A DNA stretch of 45,677 bases, from positions 1 to 45,677 of IMG/VR virus record IMGVR_UViG_3300042197_004833, one strand, 5' to 3'. The notes beneath the pieces are model-generated. The model worked only from the letters and a program-made list of their open reading frames with translations. It made no database searches and was not told the origin of the DNA. The translations under genes and the position numbers were made by a program. Each line of letters opens with the position of its first letter. The stretch's first letter is position 1. Of this stretch, positions 28,253 to 38,297 are shown in pieces. This DNA comes from a virus.

Positions 28253-31200
28253 ATGACAAAAATCATACCACACAATCAGATATTAATTTCTGATGCCAGT
28301 TTTCAGCTGATTCGAACTAATCCTAAATTGACTGGAAATCTCAAGGTAACAGTCAACGAAAATGACGAAGCCTGGTTAGATGCAATTCCAGCAAACTTAG
28401 AACTTGCAAAGGATGACTATGCTAGGTTTCCAATAGACTATTCAACTCCTTTTGCTGAAATGGTGTATCGATTTTTTAAAAATGGTGAAACTCCAAACGA
28501 GGTAATTTTTGGCCTTAAAGAAACTGTTGATTTGACCAAGACATCAAAGGACTTTAAGGATCAGTATGATTTTTCCAGCTATTTTAGCGGAATTAAATAC
28601 TTTCCTTCTCCTAAATACGATGAGCGTCTTTCATATTTTGCTCCGTTATATCTAAAAAAAGAAATACCAAACTATTTTATCGTCTTTAAGATTAAGGATC
28701 CTCTTAATGCACCGATCGACTTTTCAAAACTAAACTATGAAGCCGGTCAGTCACGTACCGATTTTTTAATAGAACTTTTTAGCAAAGCCACCTTAATCAA
28801 GACCTTTGATCTACGCCCAACCACAAAAATAGGAAAATACATTAGGGATTATCTAAATAGCCCCAATTTTCCAATTAGTCCGCTTACTGTTTCTTTTGAA
28901 GAGGATGCCTTTACCACTTGGAACGGAATCGTAATAGATTCTAGTACGCTAGGCAGTAAAGGAGAATTGCTATACGACCAGTATAAACAGTCGACTCCTC
29001 TAAAGTTTTTTGAAGAAAATATCACCAAGGGCTACGAGAGAAACGGGGTAATTTTTCCAAATATCCTGAACTTAGAATTCATATTTAATGATGAGTCTTC
29101 AGAAAACTATGAGTTGAATCGGTATATTGGTTTTTACGTTAATGCTATTGAGCTTTCAGAGCTAGACATTGATCTAGAAAGAATGTATGCTGAGAGAAAA
29201 ACCTGGCCAAATTTGCCTAGACTGCGCCAACGCTATCTAGAATCAGATGAAACAAGTCTTATCCAAAATAATAGCACAGGAGTGGTTCTGCCGTACAAGA
29301 ATCTTGATCTTAATATGGCAGAATTTGAAAACATATTTTCTGACTCAGAAAACTTATTTTTTAATTACTTAAGCGATCGAGAAGGAAAATTTTATCTACC
29401 CAAGCTAGATCAGCCATACGAGATAAACACAACAAGCATTGGAAAAATCACCCTTAGCAACACTCAAATCGACGCGGCAAAATTTTTCGGTCCAACCGAT
29501 CAACTTTTCTTACAAGATAAGGGCACCGCTAGCAATTCTAGCGGCTATACTTATTCAGTAATTAAAATAAACGCTAATCTTTCGCATCTTGATGAATTTA
29601 AAATCTACTATCCAACTGGAACCAGAGTAGATACAAATGGCAAATATGATCTTATTACTGGGGTCGTTAACTATGCACAAGTTTCATCTCCTGGAGATTT
29701 CTATGCATTCAACGATTTTGCTGGAGTCATAGGATTTGACGTCTTTTATTTTAATGCAGTTGGGTTAGCAAAAGAAATTGCCTCAGCAATTGCAAGTTGT
29801 ATTAATAACTTTAAAAATAGAACATTTACTGCATATGCGTATAACGAATATGTCTTTATAAAATGTAACTCTCCTGGAGATTTTGATGCTGCGCATAAGA
29901 TTTCATTCTTTTCTCCAACTCTGCAGTACGATTCGATCGAGCTAGATGGAGCGGCTGACAGCACACTAACTGGCGCTATTTTTGATTTCAAAGGCGGTTC
30001 TAGGTTTGCTGGAAATCGACTCGTTATCGATAAAGAACACTATCAAAAAGTAGAGCAGGAAATTAGTAATCTATTGGTTAGAACTACAAAGGACTGGTCA
30101 AAAATCAGTAAAATTTCTGGATACGTTGACCTGGTTACAGAGAAAAATCTAACGACGCCGACCTTACTTGCCAAAGCCATTTCTGAATATGAAAATAAAA
30201 TGGTTATCACACTGGTCGATGAGGAATCGCCATCCATCAAATATGGAGATTTTATAATGCGTAAAAAGTTTAGGCCAGAATTTGGAATATTTTCTCTTTT
30301 TCCAATAAAAGACCTGGATTTTGATTTTTACAGCAGTACCTACTTAAATTATCCGCAGATCGATCTTTATCAGAACTATTATATTCCAGAAGAAATTACT
30401 CTTTTGCAAGAAAATCAAAGTTACCGAGTAGTAACTGAGTCCACTATAAAGATAAATGACCCAGATCTTACAGGTCAAGTTGTTTCCTCAGTAGATCTGT
30501 CAACCGTGGTTCCAACTGTGACCGCCTGTGTCATAGAGTTTCCAAATGCTGCTCTACTTACTAATTTCCTAGCATATAGCGGAGCTTGGCTGATGGTTGC
30601 AGACACAGTTAACTATTTTATTGGGGTCAATCCGCTTTTAATTTCAAGCACAACTGCTCAAGTAACAATCTATTCTTCGTCTGGCAGTGCCTCTTATTCT
30701 GCTTGGACAATATACGCCGGCTCCTTAGGAGCAAATACCGGATACGATACCTTTGTGCCAATTAATAACTGTTCTTTTTCTAATTTTCAAGGAAATTCAG
30801 TGGTAGTGTATGCCGCTCCAACTTATTCGATTGCACTAGGCGCGGCCTATTCTAGGATAGAGCCAATTGCCGATGAAAATCAAGAACTCAAAGATTTTCC
30901 AGGATTTGCAATATTGAAGGATCCAACGAAAGTTGTGCCTGAAAACACGACAGACGAATACCTATTTAAAACAAAATACCTAAACGGTCTTACCCAAACA
31001 GAGTATGATTTTTACAAAGAAAACGAAAGCTCTGATTTTGCATTAAGATCAAAAATCATACCGTATATCACTAAATGGGGCATAAAGGATGGATTTGACT
31101 CTAGAGATAATCCATATCGTCTCAATACAGAGCTAGTTTTTGGTAGAAATAATTTTTCGCCAGACCATAACGATGTTTCGCAAAATCCAGGTAATTTTAC

Positions 31201-33619
31201 CCATGAGTGGTTTTATATTGAAAGCCAATTTAATTATCTAAATTCATTGGAAACAGTGGTGCAAAATAACTATTACTTTGATACACCATTAGATATTACT
31301 AAGCTCATCTCAGAGGAAAAATATTTTCTAGAGTATTTTACCTATATTCCAGCCTTTGGTACTGAGGCAAATGGCGATCCAAATGAAGTTGCCCAAGCTC
31401 AATTTAGATATTCTAACCTCTTTAGAAACGCGGCAGGCCAGTATGAAACTTTCTTCAAAGGTTTCAAGCTCCTTTTTAAGGACGTGCAGGATGAAGGTGT
31501 TATTGGAGAGGACGGAAAGCCTGTGGCAAAGGTAAACAGCACTCGGTTCGATGGCTACAAATTTAGCTGTGTTTTGCAACCAGTCAAGGAAGGCTTTTTT
31601 AATATTGAACAGCCGCCGATCCGATATAGGGTAATTGAAAACACCAATGCAAAACACATAACAATTGTCATCCAGATTGCACTTGCAACAATTGATCAAA
31701 TTTCAGATTACTGGTTTGTCCCAGATGCCGTATACCTTCCTAGATATGAAAAGCTAACGCTAGGCGCGTCGGATCCGACACCGACTACTGGTTCTAGCGA
31801 TCGACTTTTTTATTCTGAGCCGACTCCTGCAATTAGCAGTACAACCTATCCATTTGATACAATATATGGAGATTATCGATTTGCATTCGATGCAACTAGT
31901 GGAATTTCTAATCTAAATCATAATCTGATCTATTCAATAAAGAATAAAAAATTCAATACTCTATTGGATAACTTTTCAAATGTCAAGCTCTCTTCCCAGC
32001 TAAATATCACTATTGCTGGAGAAAACGGAGTAAGCTTTCCAGTAGATCCAATTAGCAGCATTCCAGACCTTACTACAGGTACCATAGGAAAATACACAGT
32101 GCCTGCCATTTCGAACTATCCATCAAAATTAAGCGATGAGGTAAATCTACTTGGTGATCTTAGCATAGTTGCGGCAAAGGACAGACTTTTTGATCAGTTT
32201 TTCATGATTGATCAAGTTCCAGTTATTACTCCAGAAAATATAAATCCAATCCAGTCAGCGGCCGACAGCTTTCTTAACTTTAAGATGTCGGCCCCCTACA
32301 TTTCTTTGGTACAACCATCGACTTCTGTTCCCTATACCTCATATGCAGGTCAACTGCCAATTTCTTCCTCTCTTACCTCATACGTTAGGGCTCACTACTC
32401 ATTCTTTGTGATCGGCGGAGGCAAGCAATATTACGAAAGACTATTTCAAAAGATTTCCTTTGCTAGTTTCAAAAACTATGTAAATCGACTAGATCCATTT
32501 ATCGAATACGAGTCGTATACGGATGGTGTCGCGGCTGCTGCTCCAAAATTTTATCTTGAAATACCTGATGTCTCTCAAGTATTAAATCGTTCGCAGGTAA
32601 TCAGCCAAGAAATAACAGAGGTGCCGACCCAATTTACATTCAAGAAAAATGTAGCATACGAATATGAACAGGCTCCTCTTTTCAATGAACTGGAGTTAAA
32701 CCGTTATAAGGGAGAGTATGAACCGATTGCAAAGGATCTACTCATTTGTCGTTCTGGCTTCAACTTTAAATCAAACGATATTGCTGACCTATCATTAAGT
32801 AATATTCGACTTAATCCGGACGTGGCTCAATTCATGAATGTTCTAAACTTTAACCACATCAAGGTTTCAGAAACCAAGATATTGGACCTAGAATCAGATG
32901 AGTCGTACTTGCCTGTTTATCCAGCAATTGGCGAAGTTGCAATAGGCCAAGCCGATTACTTTTTGCTTAGGAGTAACTGGGATTGGGGATTCCACCATTT
33001 TTACACAAACAAGACAGACTCTAGCCCAGTTGCAGGTTCTCGCCGAGTGGAAGAGGACGAAAACTTTCTTAGTAAAATACTTACGGTTCCGGCAAATATT
33101 GAGTTGGAGCAGTTTGCGCTAAGACAACTCGCCTCTACCGAAAAATTAGAAGAGGTAGACCTTACCCAAGTCGAACTAGTTTACAAAGAAGGAGAATTTT
33201 TAGTTGAAGGCTACATCAACATAAACAATGTGCTGACCTCTTATTTTATTACAGATGGAATAGAACAAAAATTTAATGAGTATCTTGTTAACTCTAGCGA
33301 ATACATTGGAAACTTTGACTCGATTCAAGAGTATGTTAAAGAGTACATTAAACTCAATCTATTGAAACTATATGACCTAGATACCGCACAGTTTTTCTCC
33401 AAGAGAAATGCGGCTCTTTTTTCAACTACTAAATTAAAAAATCAAAATAGGATAGATTTTGAGTTTCTTAACGATGCTCAGCGCCTAGACAAGGGTTATT
33501 CAGAATTAAAAGGAGTTCAAATAAATAAAACAGGCCGACTAATTGTCAGATTTAGCATCCAAAAAGAATTGGCTGCAGGTCTTTTAGTTAGTCCCAAGTT
33601 AAAAATTAAATTCATCTAA
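28253..33619 (+). CDS. Giant virion structural protein, 1788 residues
   Basis: This is the largest gene in the window. I do not recognise the family. It is Asn/Tyr/Phe-rich with alternating strands throughout, few helices, no transmembrane segment and no evident enzymatic motif. Segments such as LSYFAPLYLKKEIPNYFIVF and IEYESYTDG suggest packed beta domains. A Ser/Thr/Ala-rich region near 740-860 may be a surface insertion. The start at ATG 28253 follows the previous stop by 3 nt and the stop precedes the next gene by 2 nt, so it belongs to one continuous virion operon. It is probably part of an enlarged baseplate or tail-fibre network. Confidence 0.6.
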   Translation: MTKIIPHNQILISDASFQLIRTNPKLTGNLKVTVNENDEAWLDAIPANLELAKDDYARFPIDYSTPFAEMVYRFFKNGETPNEVIFGLKETVDLTKTSKDFKDQYDFSSYFSGIKYFPSPKYDERLSYFAPLYLKKEIPNYFIVFKIKDPLNAPIDFSKLNYEAGQSRTDFLIELFSKATLIKTFDLRPTTKIGKYIRDYLNSPNFPISPLTVSFEEDAFTTWNGIVIDSSTLGSKGELLYDQYKQSTPLKFFEENITKGYERNGVIFPNILNLEFIFNDESSENYELNRYIGFYVNAIELSELDIDLERMYAERKTWPNLPRLRQRYLESDETSLIQNNSTGVVLPYKNLDLNMAEFENIFSDSENLFFNYLSDREGKFYLPKLDQPYEINTTSIGKITLSNTQIDAAKFFGPTDQLFLQDKGTASNSSGYTYSVIKINANLSHLDEFKIYYPTGTRVDTNGKYDLITGVVNYAQVSSPGDFYAFNDFAGVIGFDVFYFNAVGLAKEIASAIASCINNFKNRTFTAYAYNEYVFIKCNSPGDFDAAHKISFFSPTLQYDSIELDGAADSTLTGAIFDFKGGSRFAGNRLVIDKEHYQKVEQEISNLLVRTTKDWSKISKISGYVDLVTEKNLTTPTLLAKAISEYENKMVITLVDEESPSIKYGDFIMRKKFRPEFGIFSLFPIKDLDFDFYSSTYLNYPQIDLYQNYYIPEEITLLQENQSYRVVTESTIKINDPDLTGQVVSSVDLSTVVPTVTACVIEFPNAALLTNFLAYSGAWLMVADTVNYFIGVNPLLISSTTAQVTIYSSSGSASYSAWTIYAGSLGANTGYDTFVPINNCSFSNFQGNSVVVYAAPTYSIALGAAYSRIEPIADENQELKDFPGFAILKDPTKVVPENTTDEYLFKTKYLNGLTQTEYDFYKENESSDFALRSKIIPYITKWGIKDGFDSRDNPYRLNTELVFGRNNFSPDHNDVSQNPGNFTHEWFYIESQFNYLNSLETVVQNNYYFDTPLDITKLISEEKYFLEYFTYIPAFGTEANGDPNEVAQAQFRYSNLFRNAAGQYETFFKGFKLLFKDVQDEGVIGEDGKPVAKVNSTRFDGYKFSCVLQPVKEGFFNIEQPPIRYRVIENTNAKHITIVIQIALATIDQISDYWFVPDAVYLPRYEKLTLGASDPTPTTGSSDRLFYSEPTPAISSTTYPFDTIYGDYRFAFDATSGISNLNHNLIYSIKNKKFNTLLDNFSNVKLSSQLNITIAGENGVSFPVDPISSIPDLTTGTIGKYTVPAISNYPSKLSDEVNLLGDLSIVAAKDRLFDQFFMIDQVPVITPENINPIQSAADSFLNFKMSAPYISLVQPSTSVPYTSYAGQLPISSSLTSYVRAHYSFFVIGGGKQYYERLFQKISFASFKNYVNRLDPFIEYESYTDGVAAAAPKFYLEIPDVSQVLNRSQVISQEITEVPTQFTFKKNVAYEYEQAPLFNELELNRYKGEYEPIAKDLLICRSGFNFKSNDIADLSLSNIRLNPDVAQFMNVLNFNHIKVSETKILDLESDESYLPVYPAIGEVAIGQADYFLLRSNWDWGFHHFYTNKTDSSPVAGSRRVEEDENFLSKILTVPANIELEQFALRQLASTEKLEEVDLTQVELVYKEGEFLVEGYININNVLTSYFITDGIEQKFNEYLVNSSEYIGNFDSIQEYVKEYIKLNLLKLYDLDTAQFFSKRNAALFSTTKLKNQNRIDFEFLNDAQRLDKGYSELKGVQINKTGRLIVRFSIQKELAAGLLVSPKLKIKFI

Positions 33620-33621
33620 AG

Positions 33622-36600
33622 ATGCCAATCAGAATCAATCTAAAGGAGTTATTTGCCTCGGACTCACAGGACATAACGATCGATAAAGTAAATTTCAACT
33701 TTAATAAGCTATTAGAGCTTGGTATCGGTGAGCAGGGACTTAGAGGTTTCTCTGGTATTCAGGGAGCGGCCGGGCCGTATGGTCTTACTGGTCCTTCTGG
33801 AGTTAGAGGTGCTTCTTGGTTTGTAGATTCAGTCAGCGATCCAAATACCCTGACCTTTCAGGATCTATTAGATGGAGATTTTTATCTTGATTCAGTAAAC
33901 TTTGGAGTATGGCAATGGAATGGCAGTTCTTGGGATTTTATTTTTAACCTAGCCAACATCATAAACAATTATCTAGCGGCAAGCCCCTCTCCTTTTACTA
34001 GAGGCTTGGGATATACTGGAACACATGCCTCACAGGACGATAGATTCATTATGTTCAATAGTCGCAGTGAGGCTGGAGACTCTCTATTGGGCTGGAGTGG
34101 CAACAATGCCAGCAATGACATATTATTTTTAAATAATTTTAATGAAACCGATATCAAGACGGCAGTCGCTGCCTTTCAGTCCCCAGAGTCAACTCCAGTA
34201 GATCCGTCAAATATCAGTACGGCCAAGTGGTACAACTCTCTACTATCGGTATACGTCGACCACCGCGAAGAGACAATAGGCAGATACCATCTTGAACTTG
34301 GTTCTCTCTATAATTCTCCAACTTCTCCAAGTACGCCGGCACTGACTACGGTCATTGAAAATCTTAAGTTACGTTTTTTAAGAAATGATTTTAGTCTCTA
34401 TTCAACGCACTATAACAAAGCGCTATTTTCGTTAGACATACCTGAAGTGGTTAGTTCGACTCTGCGTAATACCAATGCAGTATTTGAGTTTGCCACACCA
34501 GCCTATGAAACCAGTTCACCATCATACCAGACCTCTACCCTTTTGGGTTCTAGGTTTGGACTCGATGAAATTACTGGAACAGTTGGCGATAACCTAGCAG
34601 ATGGCGCCCTATTTTATTCAACCTTTGGCGCAGAACGCGCCTCAAATATCGGGATTGCAATGGGGTATGAAATCCCTAATTTTCCAGCCGATACTGGTTA
34701 TGTGCAGAACTCCACATCTGCTCATTATTTCATGTTACACAATGCTGCAGGTGTCGGAGCAGTATATCTTAACGACACGGTATTGCAGGATGGAGGAAAT
34801 ATTGTACAGTTAGGCACAACTCAACCTCGAGAGATCCATGTTGAAAACGCAGCATTTACCGCAAGGAGCGCATTTTATGGCGGAATGGGTATAGCAGTAG
34901 ACGGCGATTCGATCTATACTGTTGCTGGAAAAGTAGCAACCACGGCAAGCGGCTTCCTTACTGGAGCAGATACCAAATACGGCTATCTAAATAAATTTAG
35001 CATAGAGAACCCAAACCATCCGGTTTCTGAATATTCAAGTCGAGTAGAATCTGCAACAGATGACGGAGGCTATGCGGTTTCCGCAGGCGCTGATTCAATG
35101 GCTACTGAGCTCACAATAGGTTCAGCTATTGCAGATATAGATGTCGTGGGCGAATACGCATACGTTGTCAATAATCAAATGGCAGTGTATGATAATAATG
35201 ATACTGGTGGACTTAATAATGTTGTTTCACAGCGAACATATTTTCAAACAATTGAACTTACTGGAGAAAATAGTAAAGGTATGAGACGTCGTTCTCGATT
35301 GGGCCATGATTCTAGAGCAGGTTCTACTGCAAATTATTCATCTGGCGACCCTATAACTCTCACAGACTTAGCAGATCCGTTAGAATTAAATTGTGCATGG
35401 AGAGTCAAGGTAAAAGGCAAACACGCAATAGTTGCTACAAATGGAATCCATACTCGTGCCAAAAATAGATTTGGAGGAATATTTCCATTGGGCGTAATTT
35501 CAGCTGGAACTGAATACACTGGTGGAATTTCAGCAATTGATATTTCAGATCCAGATGCGCCGGTCGTGGTCGGTTTTGAAGAAACCGGCGATCTTTCTGC
35601 CGGCTGGCTCAGCGCAGTGTTAGACATGAAAATAATTGATGATAAGGCGTATACCTTGGCATGGGAACAGGACTTCGACAATGGAACGCCTGGTTCAATC
35701 GATTATAAAATACACATGCATTCTTTTGATTTATCAGGATTGGATCAATCGACATATGGCTCTGCCGCAAAAATATCATGGTATGGAAGATCAAGTTCGC
35801 CAATTGTTTCAGATACCGGTGTGCCTTCCCCAGACTTGCCTAATTATGGAGCAATCGAAGTAAATCAAACCTTTATTTTTGCAGGATATGAAGATACCAT
35901 TTACTTATTCAAAAGAGCCCCTAGTTCAACTGCAAGTGGTCCAAAGAAATTATATGCACAAATAGATAACTTTGCATTAGACTTTACCGGATTAACCTCC
36001 GGTGTGCATACGATCTATGACATGCACCAAGTCGGTAACAGTCTGTATGTGTTAGCTAGCGCATCTACTGCCTTTAACACTCTAGACCTCAATACAGATT
36101 CTTATTACATTTTTAAATTAGATATTTCTGGACTGTCCCAGTCTAGTGGAGATCCTCTTGTTACTCCAACTCAGGTTTGGGTGAAAGAACTGCCTGGTGC
36201 CAGTACCCGATTTAAAGTAGTCGGTAAGCATATCTATGCTTCAGTGATTACCTCCAGTTCAGATGATACTGATCAGCCTTCACTCGTTGCAATTGACTTT
36301 GATGGTATCTATGCAAGCGGCGCGCATATCGAATCTCTTAGAGCAGATCAAGTGCATACTACTCGAGACCTTACAGTAGGCGGCAGACTAGTAGTAAACG
36401 ACCGTGCTGAACTTGGCGGAGGAGCACATATCGAGGGAAACCTTGGTGTGGCTGGAGACATTACTGCTAAAATGACCCATGTCGTAACTACAAAATCGGC
36501 TGATCAGACCATTTTGTCAAACGTAACAACTACACTAAGCTTTCCAACTGTTTCTTCAGCTTTACTTGACAATTTTCCAAATAATAATATGTCATATCTC

Positions 36601-36993
36601 TATGCTGATGTTTTGAATGAGTGGTCCGGCAGCACCAATAAATTTACTGCAAGAAATTCAGGTTTTTATCAATTTGTGCTTAAACTAACAATAGATTTTG
36701 TTTCGGTTCCTAATAATGCTGACGATCTTGAAGTAACATTTATTGCTACTCCAGCAAATGGGTATGTGACCGCCAGCGGCGATGTTACTGATAAAGGTCA
36801 CTATTTAAGCGGAGCAATAGATGAAGTTTCAAATACGATTACTAGCTGGACAATAGTTGAACATTATCAATTAGAGGCAGGAGATACTGTTGAAATAGAA
36901 TTTACACCAAATACCACTTCTTCAAATGTAACAATAGTCGGTGATGCCGCCTCTGCACATAAATCTTGTCTCTACGTAAATAAACTAATATAA
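33622..36993 (+). CDS. Receptor-binding-type tail protein: collagen-like stretch, LVIVD-like propeller, C1q-like tip
   Basis: This 1123-residue protein has a modular fibre architecture. The N-terminal 35 residues resemble baseplate-attachment segments. Residues 39-65 form a collagen-like Gly-x-y run (GLRGFSGIQGAAGPYG). A beta-rich region follows. About 430-880 has six or so units resembling LVIVD propeller blades, such as GDSIYTVAG, GEYAYVVNNQ, KGKHAIVATNG, SDPDAPVVVG, DDKAYTLAW, GNSLYVLA and GKHIYASVI. A short shaft (LTVGGRLVVNDRAELGG) leads to a C-terminal C1q/TNF-like jelly roll (FTARNSGFYQFVLKL, GDTVEIEF). These modules are typical of host-recognition proteins. It precedes an XkdW-like gene, as fibre genes often do. 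Confidence 0.75.
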   Translation: MPIRINLKELFASDSQDITIDKVNFNFNKLLELGIGEQGLRGFSGIQGAAGPYGLTGPSGVRGASWFVDSVSDPNTLTFQDLLDGDFYLDSVNFGVWQWNGSSWDFIFNLANIINNYLAASPSPFTRGLGYTGTHASQDDRFIMFNSRSEAGDSLLGWSGNNASNDILFLNNFNETDIKTAVAAFQSPESTPVDPSNISTAKWYNSLLSVYVDHREETIGRYHLELGSLYNSPTSPSTPALTTVIENLKLRFLRNDFSLYSTHYNKALFSLDIPEVVSSTLRNTNAVFEFATPAYETSSPSYQTSTLLGSRFGLDEITGTVGDNLADGALFYSTFGAERASNIGIAMGYEIPNFPADTGYVQNSTSAHYFMLHNAAGVGAVYLNDTVLQDGGNIVQLGTTQPREIHVENAAFTARSAFYGGMGIAVDGDSIYTVAGKVATTASGFLTGADTKYGYLNKFSIENPNHPVSEYSSRVESATDDGGYAVSAGADSMATELTIGSAIADIDVVGEYAYVVNNQMAVYDNNDTGGLNNVVSQRTYFQTIELTGENSKGMRRRSRLGHDSRAGSTANYSSGDPITLTDLADPLELNCAWRVKVKGKHAIVATNGIHTRAKNRFGGIFPLGVISAGTEYTGGISAIDISDPDAPVVVGFEETGDLSAGWLSAVLDMKIIDDKAYTLAWEQDFDNGTPGSIDYKIHMHSFDLSGLDQSTYGSAAKISWYGRSSSPIVSDTGVPSPDLPNYGAIEVNQTFIFAGYEDTIYLFKRAPSSTASGPKKLYAQIDNFALDFTGLTSGVHTIYDMHQVGNSLYVLASASTAFNTLDLNTDSYYIFKLDISGLSQSSGDPLVTPTQVWVKELPGASTRFKVVGKHIYASVITSSSDDTDQPSLVAIDFDGIYASGAHIESLRADQVHTTRDLTVGGRLVVNDRAELGGGAHIEGNLGVAGDITAKMTHVVTTKSADQTILSNVTTTLSFPTVSSALLDNFPNNNMSYLYADVLNEWSGSTNKFTARNSGFYQFVLKLTIDFVSVPNNADDLEVTFIATPANGYVTASGDVTDKGHYLSGAIDEVSNTITSWTIVEHYQLEAGDTVEIEFTPNTTSSNVTIVGDAASAHKSCLYVNKLI

Positions 36994-36996
36994 ATC

Positions 36997-37326
36997 ATGG
37001 ACTCATTAGTAACCTGTATAAAGTATCTCTATCCAAATGCATTAAAATCAAGAGATATTCGTCTTTTTGATTCGGGAAATGGAGTAATCCAAATACGCTA
37101 TTGGAATGAATCTGTTCTAGGCCCACAGCCTTCCATTGAATCTATTCTTTCTAATGAGGAAGAAGCAGAGGCCGCTAGACAGCTGGCAATTTGTCACGCT
37201 CAGCGCCGTGCGGAATATCCTCCAATGGCTGAATATCTAGACGGTATCGTTAAGGGCGATCAGGCACAGATCCAAAAGTACATTGCCGATTGTTTGGCAG
37301 TAAAGGCCAAATACCCCAAGCCTTAA
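36997..37326 (+). CDS. XkdW-like small tail protein / fibre assembly candidate
   Basis: In this 109-residue protein the C-terminal half (RRAEYPPMAEYLDGIVKG ... CLAVKAKYPKP) matches the pattern of the XkdW-type phage family, with its YP-P-x-x-(E/D)-x-LD and VKAKYPKP signatures (recalled). Such genes commonly follow tail-fibre genes, as here, 3 nt after the receptor-binding protein, and may assist fibre assembly. The N-terminal half is beta-like. Its stop codon overlaps that of the convergent minus-strand gene. Confidence 0.7.
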   Translation: MDSLVTCIKYLYPNALKSRDIRLFDSGNGVIQIRYWNESVLGPQPSIESILSNEEEAEAARQLAICHAQRRAEYPPMAEYLDGIVKGDQAQIQKYIADCLAVKAKYPKP

Positions 37327-38297
37327 ATTAGCTTACCAGTACCCTGTTGAGTGACCTTGGCTGCCATTTTTCTCCAAAGCTTTTTGCCTTGCGAGTGCAA
37401 ATACTCTTCAAAGAAATAGAGCACATCCTTTAGCGTTGCGTCTTTTCCAAGTCGTAGGATCTTGGGATCAATATTGAACTGTTTGTGGTGCGCAGCTTTT
37501 TTGTAGATGTTAAGAAAGATCTCTCCAAAATTATTTAGCGTATACTCCTCATATTTAGTGCCGGCTAACTGTGCCTCGATCGACTCTAAGAACTCGTCAG
37601 GATTGTATTCAAGCGCACGGATAGCCCACTCATATCCGCTAGATCGCATCATCTCCTCCATGTTGCTAAATTCTCTCTGCTCGCCAGACAGTGCCGCAAT
37701 CTCCTCGTCTGTCATGGCATAGAGCAACGAAAAGAAGGTCATTAGCGTGTTTGATTTTTGAATGTGGGGATACGCCTTCTTTGAATAGCTGTCCACTATA
37801 CCCAGCCTATAATTCTTTAAAAAATTAGGATCTCGATAGTCGTTATATGCATGAAGCATTTCATGGTTAAAAATTTCTCTTAGTTGATGGGTCAATGCTT
37901 CACGAAGCAGGTTTCCTCCCTTCCTGGGCACAACCAGCTTGCACTGGATCTCGATATTTAGTTTTTCTCCACGTTTTGACTTTAATTTTACCTTGTTATA
38001 GTTACGACGATAGTATGCAGAATATGGCTGGTATGCCTCTCGAGTAACAGACGCTATTCGAAACATTATCTTAATCTGATCTACTGGAAATTTACTGGCC
38101 ACCTCCTGAGATACCTTCGTGTAGGCATTATCAATGATGATGTCATCTGAATAGTTAAAATGGCCCTTGCTTAAATTGTAGCTCAAGTATCGATCGATCG
38201 ATTGGTTGACCTCGGCAATACATACTTCTGCATAGGCGCCGGCCTCTTCGGAAAAACCGCGGGCCTCATTGATAAAATCTTCAAAATTATTTAGCAT
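37323..38297 (-). CDS. Predicted HExxH zinc metallopeptidase with capsid-targeting-like N-terminus
   Basis: This 324-residue protein has the zincin signature FNHEMLHAYNDY (H145, E146, H149) on a helix preceded by EALTHQLREI. A third ligand is not certain; TDEEIAAL further on is a candidate. The first 12 residues, MLNNFEDFINE-A, match the form of T4 capsid-targeting sequences (MKTYQEFIAE-A in internal proteins). They include an I-x-E cleavage site of the type used by the prohead protease gp21, so E11/A12 would be the cut. It could therefore be packaged in the head and injected. The rest is helical and charged with a basic C-terminus. It overlaps the upstream minus-strand gene by 7 nt. Its substrate is unknown. 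Confidence 0.65.
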   Translation of the reverse strand: MLNNFEDFINEARGFSEEAGAYAEVCIAEVNQSIDRYLSYNLSKGHFNYSDDIIIDNAYTKVSQEVASKFPVDQIKIMFRIASVTREAYQPYSAYYRRNYNKVKLKSKRGEKLNIEIQCKLVVPRKGGNLLREALTHQLREIFNHEMLHAYNDYRDPNFLKNYRLGIVDSYSKKAYPHIQKSNTLMTFFSLLYAMTDEEIAALSGEQREFSNMEEMMRSSGYEWAIRALEYNPDEFLESIEAQLAGTKYEEYTLNNFGEIFLNIYKKAAHHKQFNIDPKILRLGKDATLKDVLYFFEEYLHSQGKKLWRKMAAKVTQQGTGKLI

